A stretch of 64,000 nt of DNA from Phlyctochytrium arcticum (Eukaryota; Chytridiomycota; Chytridiomycetes; Chytridiales; Chytridiaceae), in NCBI GenBank assembly GCA_025602905.1, contig JAHLKI010000017.1:649195-713194 (forward strand), written 5' to 3'. Of this stretch, positions 21,361-32,700 are shown in pieces. Numbering within the stretch: position 1 is the first letter of the stretch; each line of letters starts with the position of its first letter. The position numbers and the translations under genes were made by a program. Under the pieces are notes generated by a model. The model did no database searches and was not told where the DNA came from. It saw only the letters and a program-made list of their open reading frames with translations.

Positions 21361-23336
21361 ATGAGTGACAGTGACCAAGAAGAGGACTTTCAATTGGAGG
21401 ACGAGTTTCACGATTTTGAGGACACCGATTTTGATCCTTCGACTCTACCACATATCTCGGAAGGAGAGCCACTTCCTTTTTACGACCTATTGAACGAAGT
21501 GGCGGAGGATATCGTAAAATGTGATTATGCAATGAGGCTCTGTGCTCCAAATGACGGCCATACTATCGTTCGATGTCACAGCAGCATCCGCTTAACCATG
21601 CGCGATATCATAAACATCATGATAAGGTAAAGGAAAGCGGAAACCCCTTTGCGACCAGAGCCTCACAGCGAACCTGTTCCTCGATGTAGATTTTCGGACT
21701 GTCAGCACCCTACTCTCTCTAATGATCCACGAGAGAAACGGCAGCAAGTCGTTCGTGAAATGGAAGGGTTGCTGCAGTATGCACAAAGGGTGTTTCAACA
21801 AGCAAAAAGCAGACTGGACGTATTAGTGGTTGCATACGAGTGCGGAACGGACGGCCAAGGGAATGCGTTTGATCATATGTCGACTATCCAGATCGGCCTC
21901 AGAAACAGCGGGCTCAAAGGGCGACCGAAATATATTCTGCCGACTACATGGATTTACACCCTTCTTCAGTTTGGATACACCCAGATCAACATAGCGGCAA
22001 AACTTCGCATCTCTCGCGAGACATTGAGGGTTCATTTGAGGGCAGAAGATTTGTTGCCCAAAGATCGCAAGGCATTCACGGACGATGAGTTGGAATGGAT
22101 TATTTACGGGTTGAGAACATTCATGGGCAATGCCGCAACAATGGGATCTATGTTCCTGCAAGGTACGGTAATTGCTCAGGCCCCATCCGATTCCTTTTCA
22201 AGTATTTACAATTAGTCACCAGGAGTCCTTCGGAGCCGCTTTGGGATCAAGCTCAGTATCAGGAAAATCAAGGAGATCTCCCGCAGAGTGGATCCGAGAG
22301 GGGCTCAATCTCGACTGCGGAGAGTCGTGAAGCGGAGAGTGTACCAAGTAAGTTGAATTAATAGCAATTTCGAATCTACAGCAATATTTGTGTTCGCCAA
22401 GCGTCGTTGCTGACCGGTCTATAGGTTGCAGGTCCTTTCAGCCTGTTTCACATTGACGGATGGCACAAACTGAAGGAATACCGGCTGGTGGTCCATGGCT
22501 GTATAGACGGTTATACACGTTACATCCTGTACATGATATGCGCTACCAACAACCCAGCCGATACGGTACTACAAATCTTTGTGAAGCATGTCTTGGATAC
22601 CTTCGGAATGTGTCCCAGCCGCGTCCGAGGAGACTACGGTGGGGAAAATAACGGGGTCGAGGATTTGATGATAGAACTGCGAGGCGTCGGGCGCGGATCC
22701 TTCATTCGTGGGGGCAGTTGCAACAACCAGAGGATTGAACGTACATGGGGAGATGTGAATGCAGCCGTGGGAGTTCAGTTTTACCGAACCTGTTTCTTTC
22801 TACAACAACATCGGGTGCTCAACCCGGATGATGAAGTGGACTTGTACTGCTTGCATACGGTGGGTTCTCGCCGTCTCAAGTTCTTATGGCTCGAGGTTGA
22901 TTCAAAAGCATCTGATATTTGTTCTACCTTTCCTCTATAGACATTTGTTCCTTACATCAATTATTCACTGAAGATGTTCGTCGATGGCTTTAATCAACAT
23001 TACAACAGGAAATTGCAGGGTAGACCAGACGATATCCTCAGGCGCTTTGTGGCGCAAAAAAAGGTGGACGCCGGTGGAGATATCGATATACACGCTGATG
23101 ACGATACCATTGCATTTGTGGACCCCGCCGCATTCGCATCCACCTTCGACCGACATGGGCAGCCTCATCTGGAATATGAGCCGGTCACGGAATTCTTACC
23201 GCAAGCGGTGAAAGAAACTCTGTTGACGGGGGTAGACCATCACCCATGGCAGTTGGGGGCCGACGAGCAGATGCGGACATACTGCAGATTCAGGGAGGCT
23301 GTACGAAACTATCTTCATGACAACTCCTCTCTGTAA
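21361..23336 (+). CDS. DDE transposase with integrase core domain and helix-turn-helix
   Basis: Five exons: 21361-21626, 21669-22167, 22216-22347, 22425-22859 and 22941-23336, giving 575 residues. The last four join through GT-AG introns into the widespread eukaryotic integrase-core transposase family: a helix-turn-helix-like region at about residues 190-225, a VDPRGAQSR motif, then the catalytic core. The acidic triad is visible as Asp310 in LFHIDGWHK, Asp369 in RVRGDYGGEN and Glu404 in NQRIERTWGDV. The 35-residue step between the last two is the classic DD35E spacing. The first 89 residues are acidic and unlike known domains. The first intron (42 nt) is the least certain junction. The protein is expected to bind the terminal and subterminal repeats and catalyse cut-and-paste transposition. 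All catalytic residues are intact, so it may be active. Confidence 0.86.
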
Positions 23337-23930
23337 ACACTGTCTTGAAGTAGGATGGTGAAGGCGGAACTTTGGAGGAGACTCGCGACTTCGTTTACTT
23401 AGAGTTTTCTGTAGTAGAACTGGACTTGCTGGTCTCCTTTGAGGATTCAACACCACCCCTCCGTGAAGTAGCGCAGGTTCAAGTTTGTGACAACTCGGCT
23501 CGTCAGTATCTTTATTACATTTTTGATTCACGCGTCGCGTACTAGTTCCTATTATTGGCTATTATTGGCTGTTGACCGTCCTTTACCTGAGGTAGTTAGC
23601 GGTAGCTTTTGTACCTAGCTACTCACTTTATATGACTCAAGTCTTCTGGACATCCCCTCCTACTCCTTTAGCATTACTTTACGCCTAGTACTTCATTCAA
23701 TAAATTATAGTTTTGCTCAACAACCCTGAACCAACGAGTCCTGTTATAAAGTTGCAGTGATAGACTCGAAAAAACGAGCTACGAGTCGTTATGTTTGGGA
23801 CATTTCACTACTAAGCTAATCAAAGGTGAACAGCTGAAAATGTCCAACCGTAACGCTCGATACTACGACCTTATTCAGCGTCGATTTTAAGTAAAGTCAA
23901 ACGATTCGCAGTAAGAAAGTATACCCTATA
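23337..23930. other. Non-coding interior of the transposon between its convergent genes
   Basis: This presumed 3' flank of the transposase gene has no ORF support. A short direct repeat (ATTATTGGCT) occurs at about 23551 and 23561. Confidence 0.45.
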
Positions 23931-23933
23931 CAT

Positions 23934-24167
23934 CAAACATCGGTCCAATAAAGAATACGCCTCTACGGCTAACAAGCATCAAATATCGGTCCAATAAAGA
24001 ATACGCTCTACAACTAACAAACATCAAATATCGGTTCAATAAAGAATACGCCTCTACGACTAACAAACATTAAATATCGGTCCCATAAAGAATACGCCTC
24101 AACGACTAACAAACATCAAATCTCGGTCCAATGGAGAGTACGCCTCTACGACTAAAAAGCACTATAT
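23934..24167. repeat. 46-bp minisatellite, about five imperfect copies
   Basis: A tandem unit of about 46 bp built on CATCAAATATCGGTCCAATA followed by AAGAATACGCCTCTACGACT and a short ACAAA tail. Copies differ by scattered substitutions and small indels. The array ends 17 bp before the stop codon of the HECT-like gene, so it lies between the two convergent transposon genes. Confidence 0.85.
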
Positions 24168-24183
24168 AATTACAAACAAGGGT

Positions 24184-27100
24184 TCACTTGGCGTTGAAGC
24201 TCAATACGCCCTGTTTCCCAAACCCCGTCATATACGCGTCCCAGCAGTTCAACAAGTCTGCGGGATTCTCGAAGTTGCGGCCCAGAATCAGACGTCGACT
24301 GCAGGTGTTGGTCTTTGGAGCATTCTCATCCCTCTTAGCCAACCGCTTCCCTTCATCGAATGCTTTGTTGACCGCATTGACACACTCCGCGTTGTCCATC
24401 CCTCCAGGGTATTGATCGACGATGTGAGCATACCTGTGAACCTTCGAACTTTCCTCCCATTGTAGCTCCAAGGCGGCCAACCGCAATTTCTTGTCTTCCC
24501 AAAAGACCCCAACCTTACCTTGGTAAGCGCGACTGCCACAGACCCATTGGAGGAAGTCCTCCACTTGGTCTTGGGTCCATTCATCACGAATGTGACTCCG
24601 GAGGGCTGTCTCAAACTCTTGTTGAAGAGGGAAGGGCGTCCTCGACGTAAAGTGCAGTGTGAAGTCGGCGAGATCCGCGGGGGTTGGTTTGTAGACTAGG
24701 AGTTGACTGATGGCGCCCTTTTCTTTGTCCAAGAAGTCGCGGACAGGTTGGAAGGACGACCAGAGCTGCATTCCCTCACTCATGGCCTTCAGGGCATGAC
24801 GGCGCGCCTGCTTCCATTTGTCCTCCAGAGCCCTCGGAAGGCGGTGGATCTCAAAATGAGTAGGTGCTTCGCGTAAAATGCTCATGATAGCAGACTTATG
24901 CGCGGAAGGTAGGTTAGTCCATGTTAAAGTGCCTCGACTGGATAGTATTTGGTGGATGTTGGGGTCCAGGAGAGACCAGTCGATAGTGCCGGTAGCATCG
25001 GTTGTTGCTAACATACATGTGCTCAAGAGGCACGGATTAAGCTTGAGCAGGTGGCTGTTATGAACCAAAGAAAAGACAAACAGCCATCCAATGAACTTGT
25101 AAATGCGTAGCTGAGCTTCTGTCGGGCCGTCAGGAACGAGATCGTAGGGAAAAGCGCACGGAATGAAGGTGTCGCCGTAAGTCTTCGAAAAAACACAGTC
25201 AATTGTGGTTGAACCTTCACGTATGACAGTAACCTTACCTTTTCAAACAACGGTAGCCCTTCCAGCGCCTTCGTGGTAAACTCTTCAAAAGTGGCGCCTA
25301 TTACCGACCGTGTCGGTCCCCCCGCATCCACGGCTTTGTACGCTGTCACCAAGGGAGTCACCCTGAGAGAGTACCGGGCTTCTGTTAGTCGAGAAGAAAC
25401 TTGAGAAGAATAAAAAAGGCGATAGTGTACCTGACAGTGCTCCCAGAGTACATGATTCCTGCAAGCTTGGGATCATCACCAATTTCAATGAACACCTGAC
25501 TGCAGAATGAGTCTGCAAGATCGGCGATGTCGTCGGCTAGTTTAACTGAAATTGATTGGGCTTTTCTGACACGAGCTGGTTTCAGGAGGTTCCGTTGCTC
25601 CTTGACGTCCACACAAATTCCGACAATGCGACCGAATTCGGTGCTGGTTCGGAACACCTCCGTTGCCTGTTCTTGATCGAGAAAGTCCCGGAGAACGATG
25701 TTTTCCGCTGGGACGAACGGTTGTAGCAATTCCTCATGGTCGTACAGGTCGTCTTCGCTGTTGCCCTCAACCGCACCGAAAGGGCTAAGGGAGATGAAAT
25801 GAGACGCGGTAGGTTCGAGAAAGTTGTTTGCTACCATGCCGCCAGCTTGGACGGAGTGGTCGATTTCAAGCATCCACGGACTGTCCGTGATGAGGTCCGC
25901 GTTGTGAAAGTCATCCGGAACTTGGGCTAGTTCCGGGATGAGTATGGGTTCCATAGTCTCGATCGGTTCATCGACTCTGCTGGATAGAGAGACATGGCGA
26001 CTGCGTGGGAAAGTGAATTCCCTGTCAATGACCGAGTCCGTGTCTGACGTGAAATTCGATGAGGTCCTCCGGTTTGTAATCATGGGGTAAGGTCTGGCGG
26101 GTGGTTGGGTGGACGAGGAAGGAAAATGGGGTGAACGAGAGCGGCGACTGGAAGTTGACAATCGGGAACTGCCAATGGGAGACTGCGACCGACGGGGCTC
26201 CCGACACAATTCCTCGTATCGGACTGCTAGAGCCCGAAGCTCCTCCCCGAAGTTCGGACTGATAAAGCCCAGGTACATCCTATAGATCGGCCAGTCTTCT
26301 TCCGTCTTCTGCCCACGTTGTAAGTTGGTGAATCGAGGAATGTGAGAGGCATTCCATGATTCTGATAAGGAGTCGATTATACTTCCACTAGGTAGGTAGT
26401 TGCAATCCTTGAGGCGCTGCGCCTGTGACTGGAAAATCACCAGGTTGCTCGTGTCGATGTACTGAAATTGGTACGGTAAGCCAATCAAAGTTGATGGACA
26501 TCATGATTCAGGATGGATCTTACCTGATACGCCAAATCTTGTGCTTCCCGCCGGAATCGCTGTGCCAAGGATCCCCCTTCCGAAAAAGCCTTTTCCATAT
26601 CATAGTCTTGCCTCAGTAGAGATGGCAAGTTATGCACGAAACCCAGCCTTAGTTTCATGACCATCTCGGCCATAATTTCCGAAGCGCTTGTTACCCGGGG
26701 TTTTATGGAAAAAGATGAGGTCTGCGATAACAGAGAGAGTCAATCAATGTTACAGGGCTAGCAAATACACACGCTCTGATGCCAAATTTGCTCACCGAGG
26801 CACGAAAGTTGAAACTATCTTGAATAGACCGCGGATGAGGATTTAAGAACACGGTTGCTTCAACTCCTACACCTATGGAATACATGTCTGATTTGAAATT
26901 GAATCGATTCAAAGAAGGGCTGCAGGTTCCATACCGGTGGGCTTTTCCACAGACTGCAATTTGGCCTTTTGGCGACTCCTCCTGGCTCCGCTGGCGGCCG
27001 TCGCAACGTCTTGTCTACGGATGAACGTGCTAGCCTTCTGGCTCGTACGGGGGACTCTTCCGGCAGCAGTTCGTTCTTCGATGGGGGTGGGAATGCTGAC

Positions 27101-27736
27101 ATCCAAAGGAGGTAGATTGAAACCGGGATTTGTGGAGAAAATTTGTCCAGCCGACCTTAGAGCAGAGTTGTTGTGTCCGAAGACCCTCGTTTGTGCGTTG
27201 TCTATGGCGGCGACGTATGCGGGTGTAGCGGTGATCGTTGACGTTGCAGTGATGGAGCCGACATGATTGATATTCTGGAGGTTGCTGGAACTTGAAGTTG
27301 GCAGTGCGAGCCCAGGTGATCCGACCATTGTGCCAACTCCAGGAGTAATGGTCCTCTCAATGAGTATCTTGGTCATGGTTTGTAGACCTGCGGTAAGGGA
27401 GAAGATGAAATGGTATCAGGCAAGGTAGAAACTACTTGAAATAGAGGTATTAAGTGCTGCTCTACCTGCGACTTGCTTGGTAAACATTTCATCCAAAGGC
27501 ATAAGCTTTCCTTGAGAGTCAGAAGCGTAAACTCTCCACTCTGCCTTGTTAATGCTGTTCAGCATACGCTTGCTGAATTCTGCCATGAGTGCATAGCAGA
27601 GATGGTGGGCTGATTGCCATGTCTGGGGTGACTGTTCCCAGTTGTTAATGATGGTGTTGTTTGCACGGACCTCCACCGGGAGAGGGGCATTAAGTAACAG
27701 GGGTTGGTTGCAGGGAAGGGCATTGGGGACTTCCAT
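24184..27736 (-). CDS. HECT-like E3 ubiquitin ligase carried by the transposon
   Basis: Seven exons on the minus strand: 27736-27466, 27387-26935, 26872-26796, 26721-26524, 26461-25431, 25362-25239 and 25182-24184, all phase-consistent, giving 1050 residues. Residues from about 680 to the end resemble a divergent HECT domain. A VDAGGPTRSV segment aligns with the GG-x-REF region, and FIGWLFVFSLVHNSHLLKL with the GRLLGLAL helix. WTQDQVEDFLQWVCGS matches the F-L-x-F-V-T-G-S block, and NTCSRRLIL retains the T-C catalytic cysteine (about residue 1012), ending in TGFG. HECT enzymes carry ubiquitin on that cysteine. The N-terminal 680 residues are Ser/Pro-rich and unrecognised. The gene lies wholly inside the terminal inverted repeats and converges on the transposase. 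The HECT call rests on motif resemblance by eye. An activity on host or transposase proteins is inference. Confidence 0.75.
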
Positions 27737-28306
27737 AAGTGCTACTGATGCTGACCCTAATCAGGATGGGAAGTTACTGGTTTGAATCTTGAAAGGTTTT
27801 CGACCAAACGACGGACGGACACGTTTGACTGGAATTTCTAGGTAGATCCGCTACTCCGACTCCGACTCACCGGTTAACCACAAAATTAACCACAAAAATG
27901 AAATTTTTGCCACGGTCGGTACCTCGGTACCTTTGCCACATTACCTCGGTACCTTTGCCACGGAGGGTGTTTGAGGGTGTGGGGTTTGAGGGTGTGGGGT
28001 TTGAGGATACCTTTGACAGACGAGCGGAGCTTGTGGCGCATTTCTGCCGTAATCGTTGTCACATGACCTGCCAAGACCTGCCACTCTTTCAAACCTGGCT
28101 GATCCAGCTTTGCCTCCAAAATCCAACCCTTGTTAAAAACCTGGTGCTCTGCCATAATATGCACTCCAGAGCGCCAAATGACCACTAGCTTGTGCCGTTT
28201 GTTGAGAACGGCTTTGCCAAATGTGAATTACATAATAAAAGCTTGTGTGTGCGCAGAAAACAAGCTTGTCCATCCTGAAAATCACGTTGCTCATGCCAGA
28301 AAAAGC
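27737..28306. other. Right subterminal region of the transposon
   Basis: This non-coding region holds ACCTTTGCCA at 27929-27938 and 27951-27960, the reverse complement of the left-end repeat, with a variant ACCTTTGACA near 28008. A GGTTTGAGGGTGTGG-type tandem (about three copies) lies at 27965-28005. The promoter of the HECT-like gene must lie here. Confidence 0.6.
27929..27960 (-). repeat. Right subterminal repeats (TGGCAAAGGT, minus strand)
   Basis: Two exact copies 22 bp apart of the word repeated at the left end, here in inverted orientation, each within a GGTACCTTTGCCAC context. Confidence 0.72.
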
Positions 28307-28332
28307 TATTTTCTGGGCAAAGTGCCCCCCAT
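28307..28332 (-). repeat. Right terminal inverted repeat
   Basis: Reverse complement of the left terminal repeat, 24 of 26 positions identical. Confidence 0.87.
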
Positions 28333-28340
28333 AGAGATTT
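28333..28340. repeat. Target-site duplication, right (AGAGATTT)
   Basis: Identical to 20829-20836 and immediately outside the right terminal inverted repeat. Confidence 0.82.
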
Positions 28341-29219
28341 GACAAATTGACAGAATTTACAGAGTTGGACCCTGGGGAATGACAGAAACCGCAACGATAA
28401 GACACCTACAGGCATGGGCGTAAATGGTAGAGTATATAGTGTCTTTCCGGGATGTGTTCCTTGACAATTTTCAGACTCCGATGAGTTGTTTGGAAGTTGG
28501 TAGAGCGGCCAGAGTTGTCATGAGAATCGATGAGATGCACGGAGGAGATATAGGGAACCGCCGATAGCCAGCATTGTGTAGATCGCAAATGATCGCATCC
28601 AACAAAGAACAAAGTGAGCGTCGCATCTCAAACAACAATTCAACAATGAGGACGTATCGTCCATTCGCCAAACTCCATTATATTGGCGGAACACGTACAA
28701 AGGCGTTCTCCCCCAGGCGTTCTCGAGCAACAACCCCACTTGCCAAATTGCCAATGGATTTAATAAATGGACCCTGGGGTAGATCCACCATAGGGAGCCT
28801 TCTTACCATCTACAAACTTGTACTTGATTGGCAAGATGGTGGACGAACAACGAAAGACGCAAGAGAGCGGTAAATTGGCGACCTGCCACCTTGAAGCTCC
28901 CTTACCACGGTACGCATGGTGTAGGGGACCTACGGTATTTCATTCATTCATGATAGCAGCACGAATTATTGATGCCGCAAGCAGTTGTCCGCTGCACTCC
29001 GTACCAGATCAGATACCAGATACTCGTACTTGCGGATGAATTATTTCTTTCATCTTGGTCATTTCCGCAATGAATCACAACACAAACACCTAAACCACAT
29101 AACGAAAACTTAGCGCAATTCTAACTTTAGCAACCATATTCCTGCCTTTATACCTTTTCAGGTACACGGAATATGCTAACGCATAAGTAACATAAGAAAT
29201 TCTGGAAATTCATCGAAAT

Positions 29220-29302
29220 CCGGCTTTAGCTCAGTTGGTAGTAGCATTAGACTGTAACATGTCAGCAATCTAAGGGTCCCCAGTTCAAATCTGGGAAGCC
29301 GG
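29220..29302 (+). tRNA. tRNA-Tyr (anticodon GTA), with intron
   Basis: Same cloverleaf as the tRNA at 13040-13122, including the roughly 10-nt intron at position 37/38. It is followed by GGAGTTTC and an 11-T terminator. The 18 bases upstream also match the first copy with one difference, so a segment larger than the gene was duplicated. Confidence 0.93.
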
Positions 29303-30561
29303 AGTTTCTTTTTTTTTTTGCGTTTTTCGGTTTTCCTTGTTTTTCTTTTGGGCTAATATCATTTTCGTTACAGGATGTGCTCAAGCTCTTCTGCTTACCA
29401 TGTAATTTTTCGTTCTCCTGTTATTAGTACTTTAATTTCAAGCCGGAGCAAAATAAAATCTGATGTACCATACATATCCTATTACAGGTCCTACAATGCC
29501 CAGAGAAACAGATTATACTCTCAACCATATATAGCAATACCCGAATGCTATCAGATGCACTACCCGAATGTTATCAGATGTTGTAATTGTGATAAGCATG
29601 AGGGTAAAGCAAGTAGGCTCACCACTGCCTTTTTTACTCCCTATGCATTCTGACCATGTCAATGTCATTAAGGTATACCGCTATATCCATTACAACTGAT
29701 TGAACTGGCGGATTCCCACGGTACAAAGAGAGGGTTGGGCGTGGGAATGTTTGGTATTAGTCATTTTTCCAGTGCGCGTTCATGGGGTTTAAACCAGTAT
29801 GACATAGGGGTTTAATTAAATGTATTCTGATGTCGAGTACAGAAAGACGGAGAAATGAACGTTTAGAGTATGGGCTTCACGTATCCTGTCCTGGGTAAGT
29901 CACGTTGACCCACCGCAATGCACGCAAGAATCGTCTTCTTTTTCGAGTGCAGCACTGCATAGGTACGGACCAAGATGCCATATGTGCTGAAAGGGAGCGG
30001 TCTACTATAGCCTAAAAACTGTCAATTGAGATCAGATGAAGGCTGGTGGGGAACGCCAAATACTGGCTACCGCTTCACAATGGACTTAAGCATACACGTA
30101 TCGCATAATGCCAGCGAAATGTCTTAGTCATTGTTCAATTCGTCATTTACGTGGGAAAGTTCGTGAGGCGTGGGCCGTAGTATCTTTTTTTAACGTGCCA
30201 AATTTAATCAAAAAGTCGTCCCTATTTGGAAATTATAGGCGAAATCGAGGGGATTTGGAGCGACACGTTTGAGACCCGCGCCATTCCAGAAAACGTTACA
30301 GGCTAGATCGCGTCCGGCTAGTATTGAAGCTATATATGCTATGGCGGGATATATGTTTGCTTATGTTGTACCCAAGAAGGTAACAGCGAATATTAATGTG
30401 TATAAGCAGCCAGAAAATGACCTGTCACTTGTAGAGCGCAGTAGAGCTTAGCATAGTTACACCAGATGCGCATATAGTCCTGCCTCAGACCTTGTATTGT
30501 AACCTTGGACTTCTAATACACTACTTGTGACAGACTCTGTGTGAACGAGCGACGTGAGGTG

Positions 30562-30594
30562 CTATCTATCCATCCATCCATCCATCCATCCATC
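30562..30594. repeat. (CATC)n microsatellite
   Basis: About seven consecutive ATCC/CATC units, ending just before CGAATTC. Confidence 0.9.
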
Positions 30595-30899
30595 GAATTC
30601 AATATCACGTTAAATATGTCCCAAGGGGGCCGTTACCAGTGTGGTGTATACATCAATAAAATAATATCACATTAGTTTCTGTGTGAGTATTTACCTGCAT
30701 ATTGCTGTCCACCGACTGGTAGGTGAGATGCACGAGGGAAAAAATCAAATTGGATATGTTGTTCGTTGTCTCTGCGGCAATTTTCAAACTCAACATTGCG
30801 TTCATGCCAAATCGAGGCCGTGTGGACGCCACTACGCAATCCTAGGATCGAAGTTGTTGTGGAGAATTACTAGTGTATAGAGCAGCTTTCCATGATCTG

Positions 30900-32700
30900 G
30901 TAACTGTCGCTACCTTCGCGTTCAAACTCATGCGTTAGCCTTCACGGTCCACAGATTGCCGCAGCGCGAACGCTCACTATCGTGCTAGGTTCGATATGCC
31001 TCTTTCAACCTTCCTAGTTGTGAGTTCGTCACCCATTCCAAGTTTGAGCTTGGGTTGATGCTACAATTTTACCTCCTCAGCCTTAAGACGGTCCCAAGAT
31101 CGTTGTTACGTTACGTTGTCTTTTACTATCCAGTGCTAGCGTACGTTAGCCTCCACAGTCCAATAATCACCGCTGCGTTTGTTCTCCATGTATCGCTAGT
31201 CTTTACGATCCTAAAACCGACGGTCATTCCTGTGTCGAGTTTGGGTTTGCCTATACCAGCCTCCACGTTTCTCTTTGATTTTGAATATATCCTGATGCTC
31301 CAATTATTTTTCAATGCAGAATTCTTGGTATTGGGATGGTCTAAGATCGACGTCTCGTTACTGTTCATTATACATTGTTGCTTACATTATCGGGATTATC
31401 CTCCATGTTCCCTATTGACGTTGAATTGCTCCTCGTTGCTTCAGTATCCGCTACCTTTTGATGCGAACTTGGTCTTCATGTTCACTGTATAGATATCCGC
31501 TTTCTGCTGATACCTAAAGTCTCCCTCTGGTTTATATTGACTTGATATTCGCTGCTACGAGCACCTTTGAAAGCTAATACAGTATCCATGGATCACGTCG
31601 AGTCTAACTTGATGTTTGCCACATGTTGAGGCCGAAGGTAGAATCCACAGTGCATGCTCACTTGATGTCCACTACACGCTGAAACCGAAGTTTGCATCCG
31701 CGGTCTAGGTTAACTTGGTACTGTCCGCATTGATGTCTGCTGGCTGTGCCCCTAGTTTGTTCTCCATGATTCAGTTGACTAGAAACTTGCCACCTTGATG
31801 CCCGCTACACATTCATTCAAGGTAGCATCCACGGTCCAGATCGATGTACCGATGCCCGTTAATCCGAGCTAGTCCCACGCTCCACATTGAGTCTGCACTC
31901 TGACCCGATTAATGATGAAGTTGTCATCCATGATCCGCTTGACTTGATGTTCGCAGCATTAGTGTCCGTGCACACGTTGGTTGCTGCCTACTTTGTTCTC
32001 CGCGATCCAGGCTGACTTGACTTCATTCTTGGAGTCTTTAAATCCGTTGCCCACCGATACCTAAATTAGTTTCCAAGATTTACGTTGGCTTGATGCTCGC
32101 CGCCTTGATGTCTGGGGCAGTTTAGGTTGATACCCAAATTAGTCTTCATGTGGTCCAGTTTGACTTAATGTTAGCGGTACTTGAGGTCCGCTCAACGTAG
32201 ATATACAATTTATTCTCTAAAATCCACGCACGCAAGCTTGATCTTCGTCGCCCGCTGCTGATACCTAATTTAGTCTCCAAAATGTTGAACTAGTGGGGGG
32301 TGCTCTCGAATGATCCGTTCCCCGTTGATGTCTACGCCAGAATCCACTGGTCAGGTTGGCTTGTTGTGCGCTGCGGTAATGTTGATTCAAAAGTTAGTCT
32401 CCGCCATTCACGTAGAACCCGAGGCATCGCCGCCCGCTAAAGGTATCTCCATGGTCCATGTGCTCGTCGCATTGATGACTGCCACGTTCATGATCCTTCA
32501 TGATCCACGCCGACTTGATGCTCGCCACAGTCTTCATGGCCCACATCAAGTTGATCCACAATCTCCCCTGTACTTGCCATTATCTCAACACAGACAACCT
32601 TGATATCCGCTACCCGTCGATGTCGTTACGCCCAAGAATACCAGATTCAGCCTCCACAATGTTACCTTGATGTCCACTTGGCCAAGATCGATGCGGAATG
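30900..32700. repeat. Degenerate minisatellite-like region
   Basis: The words TTGATGTCCGCT, GATCCACG, GTTGATACC, TTAGTCTCCA and ACTTGATGCTCGCC recur in roughly the same order every 65-75 bp, with heavy substitution. It looks like an old tandem array. Open frames inside (for example 31055-31492) are by-products of the repeat. Confidence 0.6.

Larger units (their letters stand above)
20829..28340. mobile_element. DNA transposon with integrase-core transposase and HECT-like gene (includes TSDs)
   Basis: The element proper is 20837-28332 (7496 bp). Its ends are 26-bp inverted repeats (24 of 26 identical) starting ATGGTGGTCACTTTGCCC on the left and ATGGGGGGCACTTTGCCC on the right (minus strand). 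Each is directly abutted by the same 8-bp direct repeat AGAGATTT at 20829-20836 and 28333-28340, read as a target-site duplication. Inside lie subterminal TGGCAAAGGT repeats in inverted orientation at both ends, a DDE transposase gene on the plus strand, a 46-bp minisatellite and a multi-exon HECT-like gene on the minus strand. Intact ends, intact TSD and open spliced frames suggest a recent insertion. I do not recognise a named superfamily that combines this transposase type with a HECT protein. Confidence 0.85.

Noticed and set aside
23934..24167. Regularly repeated units suggesting a CRISPR array
   Set aside because: Units are directly head-to-tail with no distinct spacers and the DNA is eukaryotic; it is a minisatellite.
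31055..31492. 145-codon hydrophobic ORF resembling a membrane protein
   Set aside because: Lies at the edge of the degenerate repeat block and is made of its repeated words.
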